Shown here in pieces: positions 21,625-31,061 of a DNA stretch of 31,061 bases. The DNA is taken from positions 1 through 31,061 of the forward strand of contig CAJPVJ010000237.1 in NCBI GenBank assembly GCA_905397405.1, in the 5' to 3' direction. Within the stretch, counting starts at the first letter, position 1, and each line of letters opens with the position of its first letter. This DNA comes from Oppiella nova (lineage: Eukaryota; Arthropoda; Arachnida; Sarcoptiformes; Oppiidae). The notes under the pieces were generated by a model. The model was not told the origin of the DNA. It did no database searches and saw only the letters and a list, made by a program, of their open reading frames with translations. A program made the translations under genes and the position numbers.

Positions 21625-22035
21625 TTGCTTCGAATTCCGGGTTTAAAATTGGCAATTATGCCGGATGTACTAGATCAAACTTCGGTTGACCACCATGCTG
21701 CAAATATATTTGCCAATACACAGCTTGACAATAATGAAAACAGATTATTCAACATTACAGGTTTGTCCAGGGTGTCCTATATGTCAAAGGCGATACGTAC
21801 ATTATTTTCACTTAATAACCTGACCCTGTTTCGTCAAATTGGTTACGATTATAATCGCCACATTGATTGTTACTTCCTATTTGATAACGGTGCTCAAATT
21901 AATTGCCCTGATAGGGAAAACACGTTTATACTATATACAAATATATATCATGCAATGGAGCATTGGTTTAGAAATTTTACGTTCCTGAAAGTTTTGCTTC
22001 AAGCGTTAGTAGATTGCTTGGTGCTATCTGCATAG
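21625..22035 (+). pseudogene. DEG-B first ectodomain exon or fragment
   Basis: Begins after TTTATTTACAACTGAAATTCCAG, a good 3' splice site, with no ATG at its start. It reads LRIPGLKLAIMPDVLDQTS; the family usually has a P-x-[IL]-x-[LI]-C-x-P-[DE]-[VI]-[LI]-D motif just after TM1, with the Cys replaced by Ala here. Further on come NITGLSRVSYMSKAI and HIDCYFLFDNGAQINC, a typical early ectodomain pattern of two Cys around a small N/G segment. If joined in phase to the TM1 piece at 19263-19411 it would restore the normal order. It ends at a TAG without the later ectodomain. DEG/ENaC origin is inferred from pattern. Exon of a split gene or a dead fragment cannot be told from sequence alone. Confidence 0.55.
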
Positions 22036-22071
22036 CTCGCTAAACAGTAGTTCAAGTTGAAATGTTTGTAA

Positions 22072-22616
22072 GTGTACGATAGGTACATGCACTACAGCCC
22101 GCTGTTAGTATACCCCGTGAAAATCGACGGCAACTCCGAAACCGATTTGGCGTTTACGTCGCGCACGTATAGCCGCTTAAATCGGCGTACGTTTGCGTGC
22201 GTAGACTTACGCGACACTTACGGCGACTTGTTTTACGTGAATTACATCCAGAGCCCCGATAGCCACGACTGTTACGTCCGTGAGCTAAATCGGACGTACG
22301 GGTGCCTACCGGTGCAACATTATTTCTATACCATCAACCTTGACAAACACATTGAATATTCCGGATACCGGTTCTGCGCGTACGATACGATTAACTATAA
22401 TAAATCGGCTGATAAACACATAAAAGGTGCATGCACAATAAAACTTAATTCGTGTGATAACGTGGATTTCCAAATGAACGCCATCATTGTGCGAGAACAT
22501 TTAAATTATGGTCAGGTTAATATAATACCACTAAATTACATTGAGCCACAGATTAGCGAACAATTTGCTATGGATTACAATGACTTGATTTACAACGTCG
22601 GGGGTACTATAGGCAC
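22072..22616 (+). pseudogene. DEG-B later ectodomain fragment, first copy, cut before TM2
   Basis: The open frame (GTG start, no ATG) carries TSRTYSRLNRRTFACVDLRD, DCYVRELNRTYGCLPVQ, YRFCAYDT and, at its end, FAMDYNDLIYNVGGTIG. The last is the pre-TM2 motif of the family (normally followed by LWxGxS). Here the match breaks at about 22614 and the frame runs on to RTFKTKFAII and a stop, so TM2 is lost at a rearrangement junction. Residues 13-137 are repeated in the next fragment. A channel lacking TM2 cannot conduct, so a pseudogene is the likely state. Confidence 0.65.
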
Positions 22617-23119
22617 AAGGACTTTCAAAACGAAGTTCGCAATCATCTAACGAACCACGATAGACGTATCGAGCGATTTGTCATCAAGTTCAACTTTACA
22701 AACATTCACATGCTATCCATGTACGTGATGTCGGGCGACAATATATACCCCGTGATAATCGACGGCAACTCCGAAACCGATTTGACGTTTACGTCGCGCA
22801 CGTATAGCCGCTTAAATCGGCGTACGTTTGCGTGCGTAGACTTACGCGACACTTACGGCGACTTGTTTTACGTGAATTACAACCATAACCCCGATAGCCA
22901 GGACTGTTACGTCCGTGAGCTAAATCGGACGTACGGGTGCCTACCGGTGCAACATTATTTCTATGCCATCAACCTTGACAAACACATTGAATATTCCGGA
23001 TACCGGTTCTGCGCGTACGATACGATTAACTATAATAAATCGGTTGATAAACGCATAAAAGGTGCATGCACAATAAAACCTAATTTGTGTGATAACGTGG
23101 ATTTCCAAATGAACGCCAT
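22109..23119 (+). repeat. Partial tandem duplication of a channel ectodomain (635-bp period)
   Basis: 22109-22484 and 22744-23119 are direct repeats with about a dozen differences. Nearly all of these change the amino acid. Confidence 0.9.
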
Positions 23120-23177
23120 TAAACACGCTCTTGTAAATTTAATACCAGTCCAATTATATTATGGTGATTTAATGTAA
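22617..23177 (+). pseudogene. DEG-B later ectodomain fragment, second copy, 3' truncated
   Basis: In the next frame over, starting right at the junction, the sequence reads KDFQNEVRNHLTNHDRRIER, then FNFTNIHMLSMYVMSGDNIY, which supplies the ectodomain part missing upstream of the first copy. Then follow PVIIDGNSETDLTF, TYSRLNRRTFACVDLRD and DCYVRELNRTYGCLPVQ. It matches 22109-22484 at an offset of 635 bp, about 97 percent identical over 376 bp by my count. After QMNAI the match ends, and KHALVNLIPVQLYYGDLM leads to a stop with no pre-TM2 motif. No TM segment, no start codon of its own. Confidence 0.65.
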
Positions 23178-23975
23178 CTCGGTGTCTAATCGCTTGTTAA
23201 ACGATACCTAATGTTACTGAACTAAATGTTGCAGCCCCCATGATATCCGATGTGGATCGGGGTATCCATGCTATCCGTTAACATGATTGTAATTTATTTA
23301 AGTATTGCATTTAACGCATTATTTAACTATATGACTATAAAAATTATTAACTTATATTATTATATTAACGATATTTAAAAAGTACACGTAAATAATTATT
23401 ATAATTCTATATTTTCTATATAATACATAAAACTGTTATTATACTCCTTTAAACAGTGGATACTCAATGATAAAAATTAAATAGTTTCAAGATAGGATTA
23501 TCGTTTTAAAATTAATTACATTGATTAAAACCCTATTAAATAAACTTTGTTAAAAACCGTAATAAATTGTAATTTTTCATTTATATAAAATTTACAGTAC
23601 ATATAACAAATTTAACATTCAACATTCCCTGATAAGTTCATTAGTTTCCAAACAACAATTCCTTTAAGATAATATTAGTTTAATGAAGTGAAAATTAAGT
23701 AAAATTGGGTAATGTAGCTAAACCGAAGTCATTTGGCAATTAAAATGTTTATAAGCGTGAGGAATAACTTACATAGGTGTATTACTAATACAGTATTAGA
23801 TAGCTATTTAGTTACAGCGAATAAATCCGTATAAGACTGTTACAAGAAACTTTTAAAAGGCTAAAATACTTGATCCTAGTTCACAAATCCTGGTTGTCGA
23901 CGATATTTGAAAGTTCCTGTAACTTTTGTAATTTATAGATTATATAAATCAGCGATTATTATTACTGTTTATCAT
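23178..23975. other. Non-coding stretch, nothing recognised
   Basis: AT-rich, with no frame longer than about 60 codons. A short direct repetition of GGTATCC/ATATCC-like words occurs at about 23240-23280. Confidence 0.5.
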
Positions 23976-24720
23976 TACCCTATATAAAAATATATTAAAA
24001 ATTGAGCAGTTTAAAATTATTTAATAAATAATATTTATAATTCATTAAAATAATTTTATTGCAATAAATATTTCAGATTAAATGAATATAATTTAACAAT
24101 ATACAGTAATTATTTTAACTTGTAATAATATGAGTATAAAAATTTTACCAACATTCTCATCAATGATTTTAAAATTTTGTGAATACTGTACTATTTGAAG
24201 ATACTACACAATTGACCAACCTCAAATATTTTACAAGTATAACCTAAAATAATACTTATTTCACATATAATTGGCAACTTATTTCACTACTGCCCTCCAA
24301 TGTATTGAATATTCACTGCCGGAATAATTGAGCACACAGAATGTTTAACAAGCTCATTTCTATATGTCAATGTGCAACACCAGATGTCGATAATATCTTC
24401 AAAATTTTAAAAGATCAATTTTGTTTTATTCTAGTTTATTTCTAGTTTTTAAGTTAATTCATTTTAACATATTTTTGTTATTAATTAATATTTTAATTGG
24501 GGAAGACTATTACTAGTAATTTAAATTTGGCATTTTAATCTTGCATGGTTTAAATTAAACAATTATAAATAAATGTACATTGTAATTCAATATAAATGTC
24601 AATTTTAATTAATCTTATCCGTGATTTACATTTTATTATATAAAATATTATATGAACAATTTTATTTTAAACTGCATTAACTCTAAATGCAAATATACTA
24701 ACGAATATCGTAAGTAATAG
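23976..24720 (+). repeat. Orphan third copy of the DEG/ENaC 5' flank
   Basis: Diverged copy of 17171-17900 and 19419-20120. It shares AAAAATTGAGCAGTTTAAAA at its left end with copy 1 (absent from copy 2), the AATAAA-bearing segment, and the conserved block at 24272-24422. Similarity fades after CATTAACTCTAAATGC, before the TATA-like box, and no channel ORF follows. It marks a third unit whose gene has been lost or never was included. Confidence 0.8.
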
Positions 24721-25736
24721 ACCCTAGGTAATGTATTGTATTAACCATACACACGAACACGATATAAGTTTAAAACATTATTTTATTTCGAGTTAATGTA
24801 ATTTGCAATAAAAGCATTCATACATTATAAATAATATATTTAATTCTTTATACGATTTATTCAAAATTATTTTTACAATATATCTAAAAGTTTTATGGGT
24901 CACCAATGCGAATTTAAAATAAGTGATTTGAAGTTATCATTTTACAGTATATTATAAAGTGTAATAAAAATCAACTAAAATACCTAATATTCTTTAAATA
25001 TTCTAACTATACACACTACTATAGTAGAACTATGTACTGTATTATATTACCGATATAAACTAAATTTATATTTCTAGCAATGAATGAATACATGAAAAGG
25101 GCAGGTCGTTTTCACTTACATACAGGCGTATATGTCATGTCATGGTCCATGTCATACGGATCGACATACAAGGGTTTTATTTCTCATTCAAAACATTGAT
25201 TTTCACTCCACACAAACTTTCTCAACCAGTAGCCTGCTGAAAGGCCTAGTATTTTGAAGCCCTTTCAGTACGTGTCGTGCACTGTATGTGTGGGTGAGTG
25301 CGAGTGCGAGCGAGTGGTGACCCACACGTGCATCTGTTGTTCGCACGTATCGATTAGAGAAACACTTTCATTGTGTGTCCATATATTCCGTGTGTATATT
25401 CTGTGCCACGAATCTCATTGAAAACTATTGAAACCTTAGCCCAGGAATAGAGTATCAATAATAATAATAGAGACGCCTTTTTGGCGTTTACACAGCTCTC
25501 GACTCTCGTAAATCAGTTTCAAATACAAGTAACTAATAGAAAAGGATTTAATTTTATTAACGCAGGGATTCATTGAATTAGGCTATCATTTTGATGTATG
25601 TATGGCTACTCTCTCTAGCAGTGTAACAAACTAGGGTTACAATCCTCTGCACAGCATTTGTAACGTTTATTCTAGTCTCTACTCGTGTTTTCGCCGTTTA
25701 TCATACCACAGCAGAGGAGGCCTTTCCCTGACGTTT
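24721..25736. other. Intergenic stretch with a GC-richer segment at about 25230-25350
   Basis: No gene recognised. The segment at 25230-25350 has a G-rich run of GTGCGAGTGCGAGCGAGTG type and small inverted repeats (CTGAAAGG 25237-25244 with CCTTTCAG 25261-25268; ACGCC/GGCGT at 25473-25487 around five T). Could be a promoter or enhancer of a gene outside the window. Confidence 0.35.
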
Positions 25737-26005
25737 ATATAAGCTGCAGATTATGCTAATGTTTGGGACGGGTATGACAGTGGTGTGTCTGTGTAGCCTA
25801 TATTTAATAGGAATTCGGTGATCAATATTGGAGATGTCATAACCGGGATAATACAACCATTAAATATGATAGTAAACTCATACAATGCGATGACATTATA
25901 AATAATGAAAAGATTATCGTAATAAATATGTATAAGTCTTAACACAAATATTTCTGTTTTGTGAAATACAGACACAAAAAATGGTAACATTTTATATAAT
26001 CTTTG

Positions 26006-26007
<2 letters not shown>

Positions 26008-26047
<40 letters not shown>
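26008..26047. repeat. (CT)n microsatellite in the first 549-bp unit
   Basis: A perfect CT tract of 40 bp; its partner in the second unit is only 16 bp. Confidence 0.98.
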
Positions 26048-26050
<3 letters not shown>

Positions 26051-26556
26051 TGATAGCACTCCGACTGTAATACAATGCAAACAACAAATTACTTATTTTT
26101 TGTGTCAATTGTATGGAGAAATCGGATTCCGAAAAGTGAAATCTGAAAAAGTATTACAAAGAGAGATCGTCACATTGTTTGATCCCAATGTTAGGAGACG
26201 TGTCGTAAACATTGCAAATAAGATCAGAGATGAGCACAAAAGCGGCAAATAGTATGGTGTCGTCTCCTCCGGAAAGGGACTGCAAATATAAGCTGCAGAT
26301 TATGCTAATGTTTGGGACGGGTATGACAGTGGTGTGTCTGTGTAGCCTATATTTAATAGGAATTCGGTGATCAATATTGGAGATGTCATAACCGGGATAA
26401 TACAACTATTAAATATGATAGTAAACTCATACAATGCGATGACATTATAAATAATGCAAAGATTATCGTAATAAATATGTATAAGTCTTAACACAAATAT
26501 TTCTGTTTTGTGAAATACAGACACAAAAAATGGTAACATTTTATATAATCTTTGAG

Positions 26557-26572
26557 TCTCTCTCTCTCTCTC
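26557..26572. repeat. (CT)n microsatellite in the second 549-bp unit
   Basis: A CT tract of 16 bp at the position equivalent to 26008-26047. Confidence 0.95.
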
Positions 26573-26684
26573 GGATGATAGCACTCCGACTGTAATACAA
26601 TGCAAACAACAAATTACTTATTTTTTGTGTCAATTGTATGGAGAAATCGGATTCCGAAAAGTGAAATCTGAAAAAGTATTACAA

Positions 26685-27475
26685 TATTTGAATTCATTGT
26701 ATTATATAAATCTATTGTCGTATTTATAAAACCTTATAAATTAGTTGATCTGAGAATGTTTTTTGTCATTTTCAAAACTTTTATTCATGGCATTAACTTT
26801 ATTTTTCAAAATGCAAGTTGTTATTGAATTTTAATATTTAATGTCAAATTCAATTTAATAGTTTCAAATATTAATGAACTCATGTCACCAATCATTCAAT
26901 ATATTTTATCGTATCAATATTTTATTATACAAACTTGACCGAGATTTATTTTTAAATAATTTAGCTTTTTTATAATGCATTTATTCAGTTCACTTATTAT
27001 ATAAATAGCATTGTTTAGCATTTGAATCATTTTGAACAAAAACTTTGTTTCATTGTATTTCCCAAAAAAGAGTACAAATTGTGAAAAACGAAAGAAAAGT
27101 GTATAAATAATTTGTAACAAATTTCAATGCCATTCACTGGTGTTTTGTATGGCGTATTGAATGGACTGTAAGCCGAGGCGAGTGAAAGACAATATAAAGC
27201 CTCTGAACCACTCCTTCAGTGAAGAAAGTGTTTCCCGAAAAGCGCAACAAAATTGCTTCCTTTGGCTGTCATTGGCTTTGAATGCCATTCATTGTGAAGG
27301 ACTGTAAGGACTGCCACCAAAAACACATCCAAAAGATGGGTTTTGGATTTCAAACGCTGACCAAAAGATTTGGCCCTTTTCTGTACCCGGTACTGGTATA
27401 TAGCGCACTGGTATGTGTTATGCAATTTAATGTCATATACAGCGCTAGTTTGTATGGGTTGTATAGACTGCCGGT
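26685..27475. other. Non-coding stretch, nothing recognised
   Basis: AT-rich up to about 27120, then somewhat richer in G and C. The overlapping frames at 27216-27541 on both strands run into the CT tract and have no motif. Confidence 0.5.
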
Positions 27476-27499
27476 TCTCTCTCTCTCTCTCTCTCTCTC
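27476..27499. repeat. (CT)n microsatellite
   Basis: A perfect CT tract of 24 bp. Confidence 0.97.
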
Positions 27500-28463
27500 G
27501 ACAGTATATATACATTTGAGACCATAGTTTTCAATGTACACTACAATACATTCTTATCATAAATTGTCGATTTGTTGGACCAAAAATTAAATAAAAGAAA
27601 TTCAAACCAAAACTACAGATATGGCGTCAAACAGAGAAATAGCTGACAGTTTTTGGACAAAAAAAAGGACTAAACAAAAACCCGAGTCGTCTAAAAACTG
27701 GCAGAAAAACAAGCCGTAGAGTCCGATAAAGCTATTGTTTATAATGAATAATGCCTTGAATTTCACGGAATACTGTGTATTATATTTGGTTTGTTATGTA
27801 TTATAGCCGCGTATATACAGTATATACGGAATACGCTGCAAATATGAGGTTTGTTTGAATGCATTCGCATTATTCACGCCCTAAATGATAGCCACGGATT
27901 ACAAGCAATTTATTATTATGTGTATTATTATTATGTACGCAATGGTTATATAGGCCTTTACTCAATTTGTTGCATAATTTGCAAGACTAATTTCATTGAA
28001 TAAGAATACCTAAAATTGTATCAGTTTTTTTTGTTAGCTCTGATCAGCACCGGTATCGCTGCCGATACTAAATATATAGTCGAGGAAGTTTATTGTGGTT
28101 GATATGATTGCTTTGGATGGACTGGTAGCCAGCAATTGGCGTGTATTGTGCGCTAAGCAGCCGTGTCCTCTGCCATTGTGTCCGCTCAGTGAACATGAAT
28201 GGGATGTTCCTCTGCTATCCTCTAACTATCTCTGGCTTTCACAGCGTTTTCTCTCCTATTTTCACACTTGCATTGAACGAGTCTTGTCTACTAATGGTTC
28301 CCAAAGAGTTTGTTATACAAAAGTTTTGTATAACAAAAACATTATTCAAATCTTATTTTTAGTCCAAAAATTTTTTCTCAAACATTATTCCGGCGGCCAT
28401 TCATAAGCAAATCAGTTGTGAGCTCTTAAATGCGCTAATAATGGACCGATTTTGACAATCCAT
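27500..28463. other. Non-coding stretch, nothing recognised
   Basis: A 103-codon frame at 28095-28406 (plus) shows no motif, no hydrophobic segment pattern of a known family and no repeat partner. A small hairpin GTATCG/CGATAC with a 4-nt loop lies at 28053-28068. Confidence 0.45.
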
Positions 28464-29650
28464 GAGCTCTTAAAAGCTTTTCGAGAGATTTATTTTTCAG
28501 TTATGATTTGATTTTGAATGAATGGTAAAGAATTTCATTTCTAGTCCGAAACTGTCTGAATATATTTACTTTAAATGTATTGAAATTAAATATTTGATTA
28601 AATAGATGTCAAATAAAATGTCAAACATTTCAACCATACAAATAGCAACAGATTTTTCTCTAACTATGTGTCGTAAATGGAAATGTATTTATAAGTAATG
28701 AAATGACTGGCAAAACAAATTGAATTAAATGTGATGTTTGTGTCGTTTGCCGTGATTGAGGAAATGGTGGCCAATAATATGGTCTAATAAATAGATAGGC
28801 TGTGTGTTTGCAATAAGACACGTGCGCCGGCCGACTGTCCTATTCTACAATTGTATGGCAATACGTGTTTCAATGAAAGGGCACTTAATTTCATAGACTT
28901 TTGATGACTACAGTAATAGTCGCGAAGCAAATGTCAGTCAATTTATTATTTATAGAGAATTTTATGTTAAATTTTTTGTCATTTGATATATAAGAGCTCT
29001 TAAAAGCTTTTCGAGAGATTTATTTTTCAGTTATGATTTGATTTTGAATGAATGGTAAAGAATTTCATTTCTAGTCCGAAACTGTCTGAATATATTTACT
29101 TTAAATGTATTGAAATTAAAGATTTGATTAAATAGATGTCAAATAAAATGTCAAACATTTCAACCATACAAATAGCAACAGATTTTTCTCTAACTATGTG
29201 TAGTAAATGGAAATGTATTTATAAGTAATGAAATGACTGGCAAAACAAATTGAATTAAATGTGATGTTTGTGTCGTTTGCCGTGATTGAGGAAATGGTGG
29301 CCAATAATATGGTCTAATAAATAGATAGACTGTGTGTTTGCAATAAGACACGTGCACCGACCGACTGTCCTATTCTACAATTGTATGGCAATACATGTTT
29401 CAATGAAAGGGCACTTAATTTCATAGACTTTTGATGACTACAGTAATAGTCGCGAAGCAAATGTCAGTCAATTTATTATTTATAGAGAATTTTATGTTAA
29501 ATTTTTTGTCATTTGATATATAATGTTTCAATGAAAGGGCACTTAATTTCATAGACTTTTGATGACTACAGTAATAGTCGCGAAGCAAATGTCAGTCAAT
29601 TTATTATTTATAGAGAATTTTATGTTAAATTTTTTGTCATTTGATATATA
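28464..29650. repeat. Tandem repeat, two 530-bp units plus a 128-bp partial third
   Basis: 28464-28993 and 28994-29522 are direct repeats of period 530 bp with roughly six substitutions, and both begin with GAGCTCTTAAAAGCTTTTCG. The last 128 bp (29395-29522) are repeated once more at 29523-29650. No reading frame of note. The near identity shows recent duplication, or an assembly duplication. Confidence 0.97.
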
Positions 29651-29836
29651 TTACGAATACATTGAATGGAAAGGCATTACACCTGCAGTACATGCATTGA
29701 CAACAGCATAGTATGGGCTCTAAAATAAGGGAATAATATGAAAATAATGATTAGCGCATACAGTTCAGTATAGTGTACGGAAAACATACATCACAAACAG
29801 GGACTGGGATGCTGTGTACAATACTGTACCACCAGT

Positions 29837-29861
29837 TCTCTCTCTCTCTCTCTCTCTCTCT
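29837..29861. repeat. (CT)n microsatellite
   Basis: A CT tract of 25 bp. Confidence 0.97.
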
Positions 29862-30264
29862 ACATACTATTCTTTACGCTTAATTGACTGAACACTACAA
29901 ACAGTGCTAAACAGTCGTAACATTAGTGACTCTTCACGTGCTCTTCCCTCATCCCTATAAAGCAGCATTTCATTTCATTTCTCCCTTTTATATACGAAAA
30001 ATATATTTTGATTTTTTGTTATAAATGAGAGGAGAGACTCATTGAAATCAAACTCGTATTCCGCACGTGTGTGCCATGTTTTGTGTGATTATAGCCTGTG
30101 TGCTCGTGTAGTGCCAGTGTTGGCCTGGGCTGGGGGTGTCCTACTGTGCCCGCACTGGCGCTCACAACACTACGGGGACACATTCAGACACATTGAGACA
30201 CTTCGAGGCAATTGTTATAAAATATGCAGTAATTTGTGATCACTATTGTTCACTCATTCACTCG

Positions 30265-30267
<3 letters not shown>

Positions 30268-30296
<29 letters not shown>
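30268..30296. repeat. (CT)n microsatellite
   Basis: A CT tract of 29 bp. Open frames crossing it (30042-30429) owe part of their length to the repeat and lack any motif. Confidence 0.97.
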
Positions 30297-30299
<3 letters not shown>

Positions 30300-31061
30300 C
30301 ACAACTCCTATACTCCGCGACTACTCCACCAACTCATACGACCAATTCATACACCACTGCCTAACAGTGCACTCCAACTCATGTATTACTAATTTGAAAA
30401 GATTTTTTATGTGTGCAAATGACTTTTAAATCCATTTTTCATTCCCTTGTTTTATATAATACCTACAATTTCTTCTCTCCCTTTCTCTCTATTCAATGAA
30501 TGAATTCAATTGTAAGTAAAAGTCAATAAATAAAGAGAAGTTTTTCGTTTCATTAATAATTACTCACAAATTGTTATTATGTTTTGTAACGAACCATTCA
30601 ATTCGTTGTGTATTATTTGTATTCCCGTTTGGATTACGCTATCATTTATTATAGAGAAATGAATTAAATATACCAAACATTTGTAATATTCAAACAATGT
30701 GTAAGAAAATTATTTCTCTATGTATAGCCCATTAAACCCCTATCGATAACGTGGTGGAAGAGGTAGACAACAGACCAATAGTACAGTACATCCCAAGTAT
30801 CTATTGATTTGGTATAAAATGCAAAACACACTTAAATTATAGCCGGTTTGACATATTTGCTTGTGACTCATTCAATGGTCTCATTAATACGATTGTGTAT
30901 TGAATTTATGGTGTTTTTACGAATAATTTATATATTTTCTGGGTCATAGTAAAATTATATCAATTTTTTGTTGGAATTAAATTACTATTGCCTATAAATA
31001 TTGTGTAACAAATACTAGTAAATCAAAGCATCGAGAAAGTGTCCAAATTTTACAAATACTT
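30297..31061. other. Non-coding stretch to the window end, nothing recognised
   Basis: AT-rich sequence without motif-bearing frames or repeats. Confidence 0.5.

Larger units (their letters stand above)
25737..26684. repeat. Tandem duplication, 549-bp period, about 1.7 copies
   Basis: 25737-26159 recurs at 26286-26684 with few base changes; the spacer 26160-26285 completes the first unit. The main difference is an internal (CT)n tract: 40 bp in the first copy (26008-26047), 16 bp in the second (26557-26572). The frames seen across it on the minus strand (25751-26080, 26300-26605) include translated CT repeat and are not genes. Confidence 0.95.

Noticed and set aside
25751-26605. Minus-strand frames containing Arg-Glu repeats
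   Set aside because: The repeats are translated CT microsatellite, and the frames exist twice only because of the 549-bp duplication.
28095-28406. A 103-codon frame as a possible gene
   Set aside because: No recognisable motif, no homologue in the window and low-complexity surroundings; its length is plausible by chance in a locally GC-richer stretch.
1-31061. tRNA, rRNA, CRISPR arrays or reverse transcriptase
   Set aside because: No tRNA-like TTCRA arm in context, no rRNA-like sequence, no regularly spaced short repeats and no reverse-transcriptase motif were seen on either strand.

Overview
The window is animal nuclear DNA: AT-rich, gene-poor, full of (GA)n/(CT)n microsatellites, with TATA-type promoters, AATAAA signals and possible splice sites, and no bacterial-style operons. 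Its two recognisable gene families are an Atonal-group bHLH transcription factor and DEG/ENaC (amiloride-sensitive/degenerin) sodium channel subunits. Both are metazoan, and their style suggests an arthropod, possibly a mite or other chelicerate. That last step is weak inference. No rRNA, tRNA, CRISPR or intact transposon was recognised.

Layout. 1-1195: the left arm of a diverged inverted duplication whose right arm lies at about 11968-14957; it carries frame-broken pieces that may derive from an S9B (dipeptidyl-peptidase-like) serine peptidase. 1200-8147: mostly non-coding, with two GA microsatellites and another possible peptidase fragment near 3.8-4.0 kb. 8148-8750 (minus): a single-exon Atonal-family gene with a TATA box (8946-8953) and a four-codon upstream ORF in its leader. 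8954-17170: intergenic and probably regulatory, with a GC-rich 12-mer minisatellite, a hairpin-bearing GC-rich block and several GA/CT tracts.

17171-24720: a DEG/ENaC cluster. A roughly 2.2-kb unit (promoter plus ORF) is repeated in tandem. Copy 1 (18114-19430) is open throughout. Copy 2 (20336-21525) has a 7-bp deletion just after TM1 that breaks the frame. Copy 1 does not stop after TM2: it reads on into a second TM1-like segment. This segment appears to be the start of a neighbouring, different DEG/ENaC gene (here DEG-B), whose ectodomain pieces lie at 21625-22035, 22072-22616 and 22617-23177. The tandem duplication therefore seems to have split DEG-B, separating its TM1 from its ectodomain by about 2.2 kb. 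A third copy of the unit's 5' flank (about 23976-24720) has no gene behind it.

24720-31061: no gene recognised. It holds two recent tandem duplications (549-bp period at 25737-26684; 530-bp period plus a 128-bp partial at 28464-29650) and further CT microsatellites. The Atonal gene and the channel cluster show no functional link beyond proximity. The most interesting element is the DEG/ENaC cluster, with its TM2-TM1 read-through fusion and split neighbour gene.
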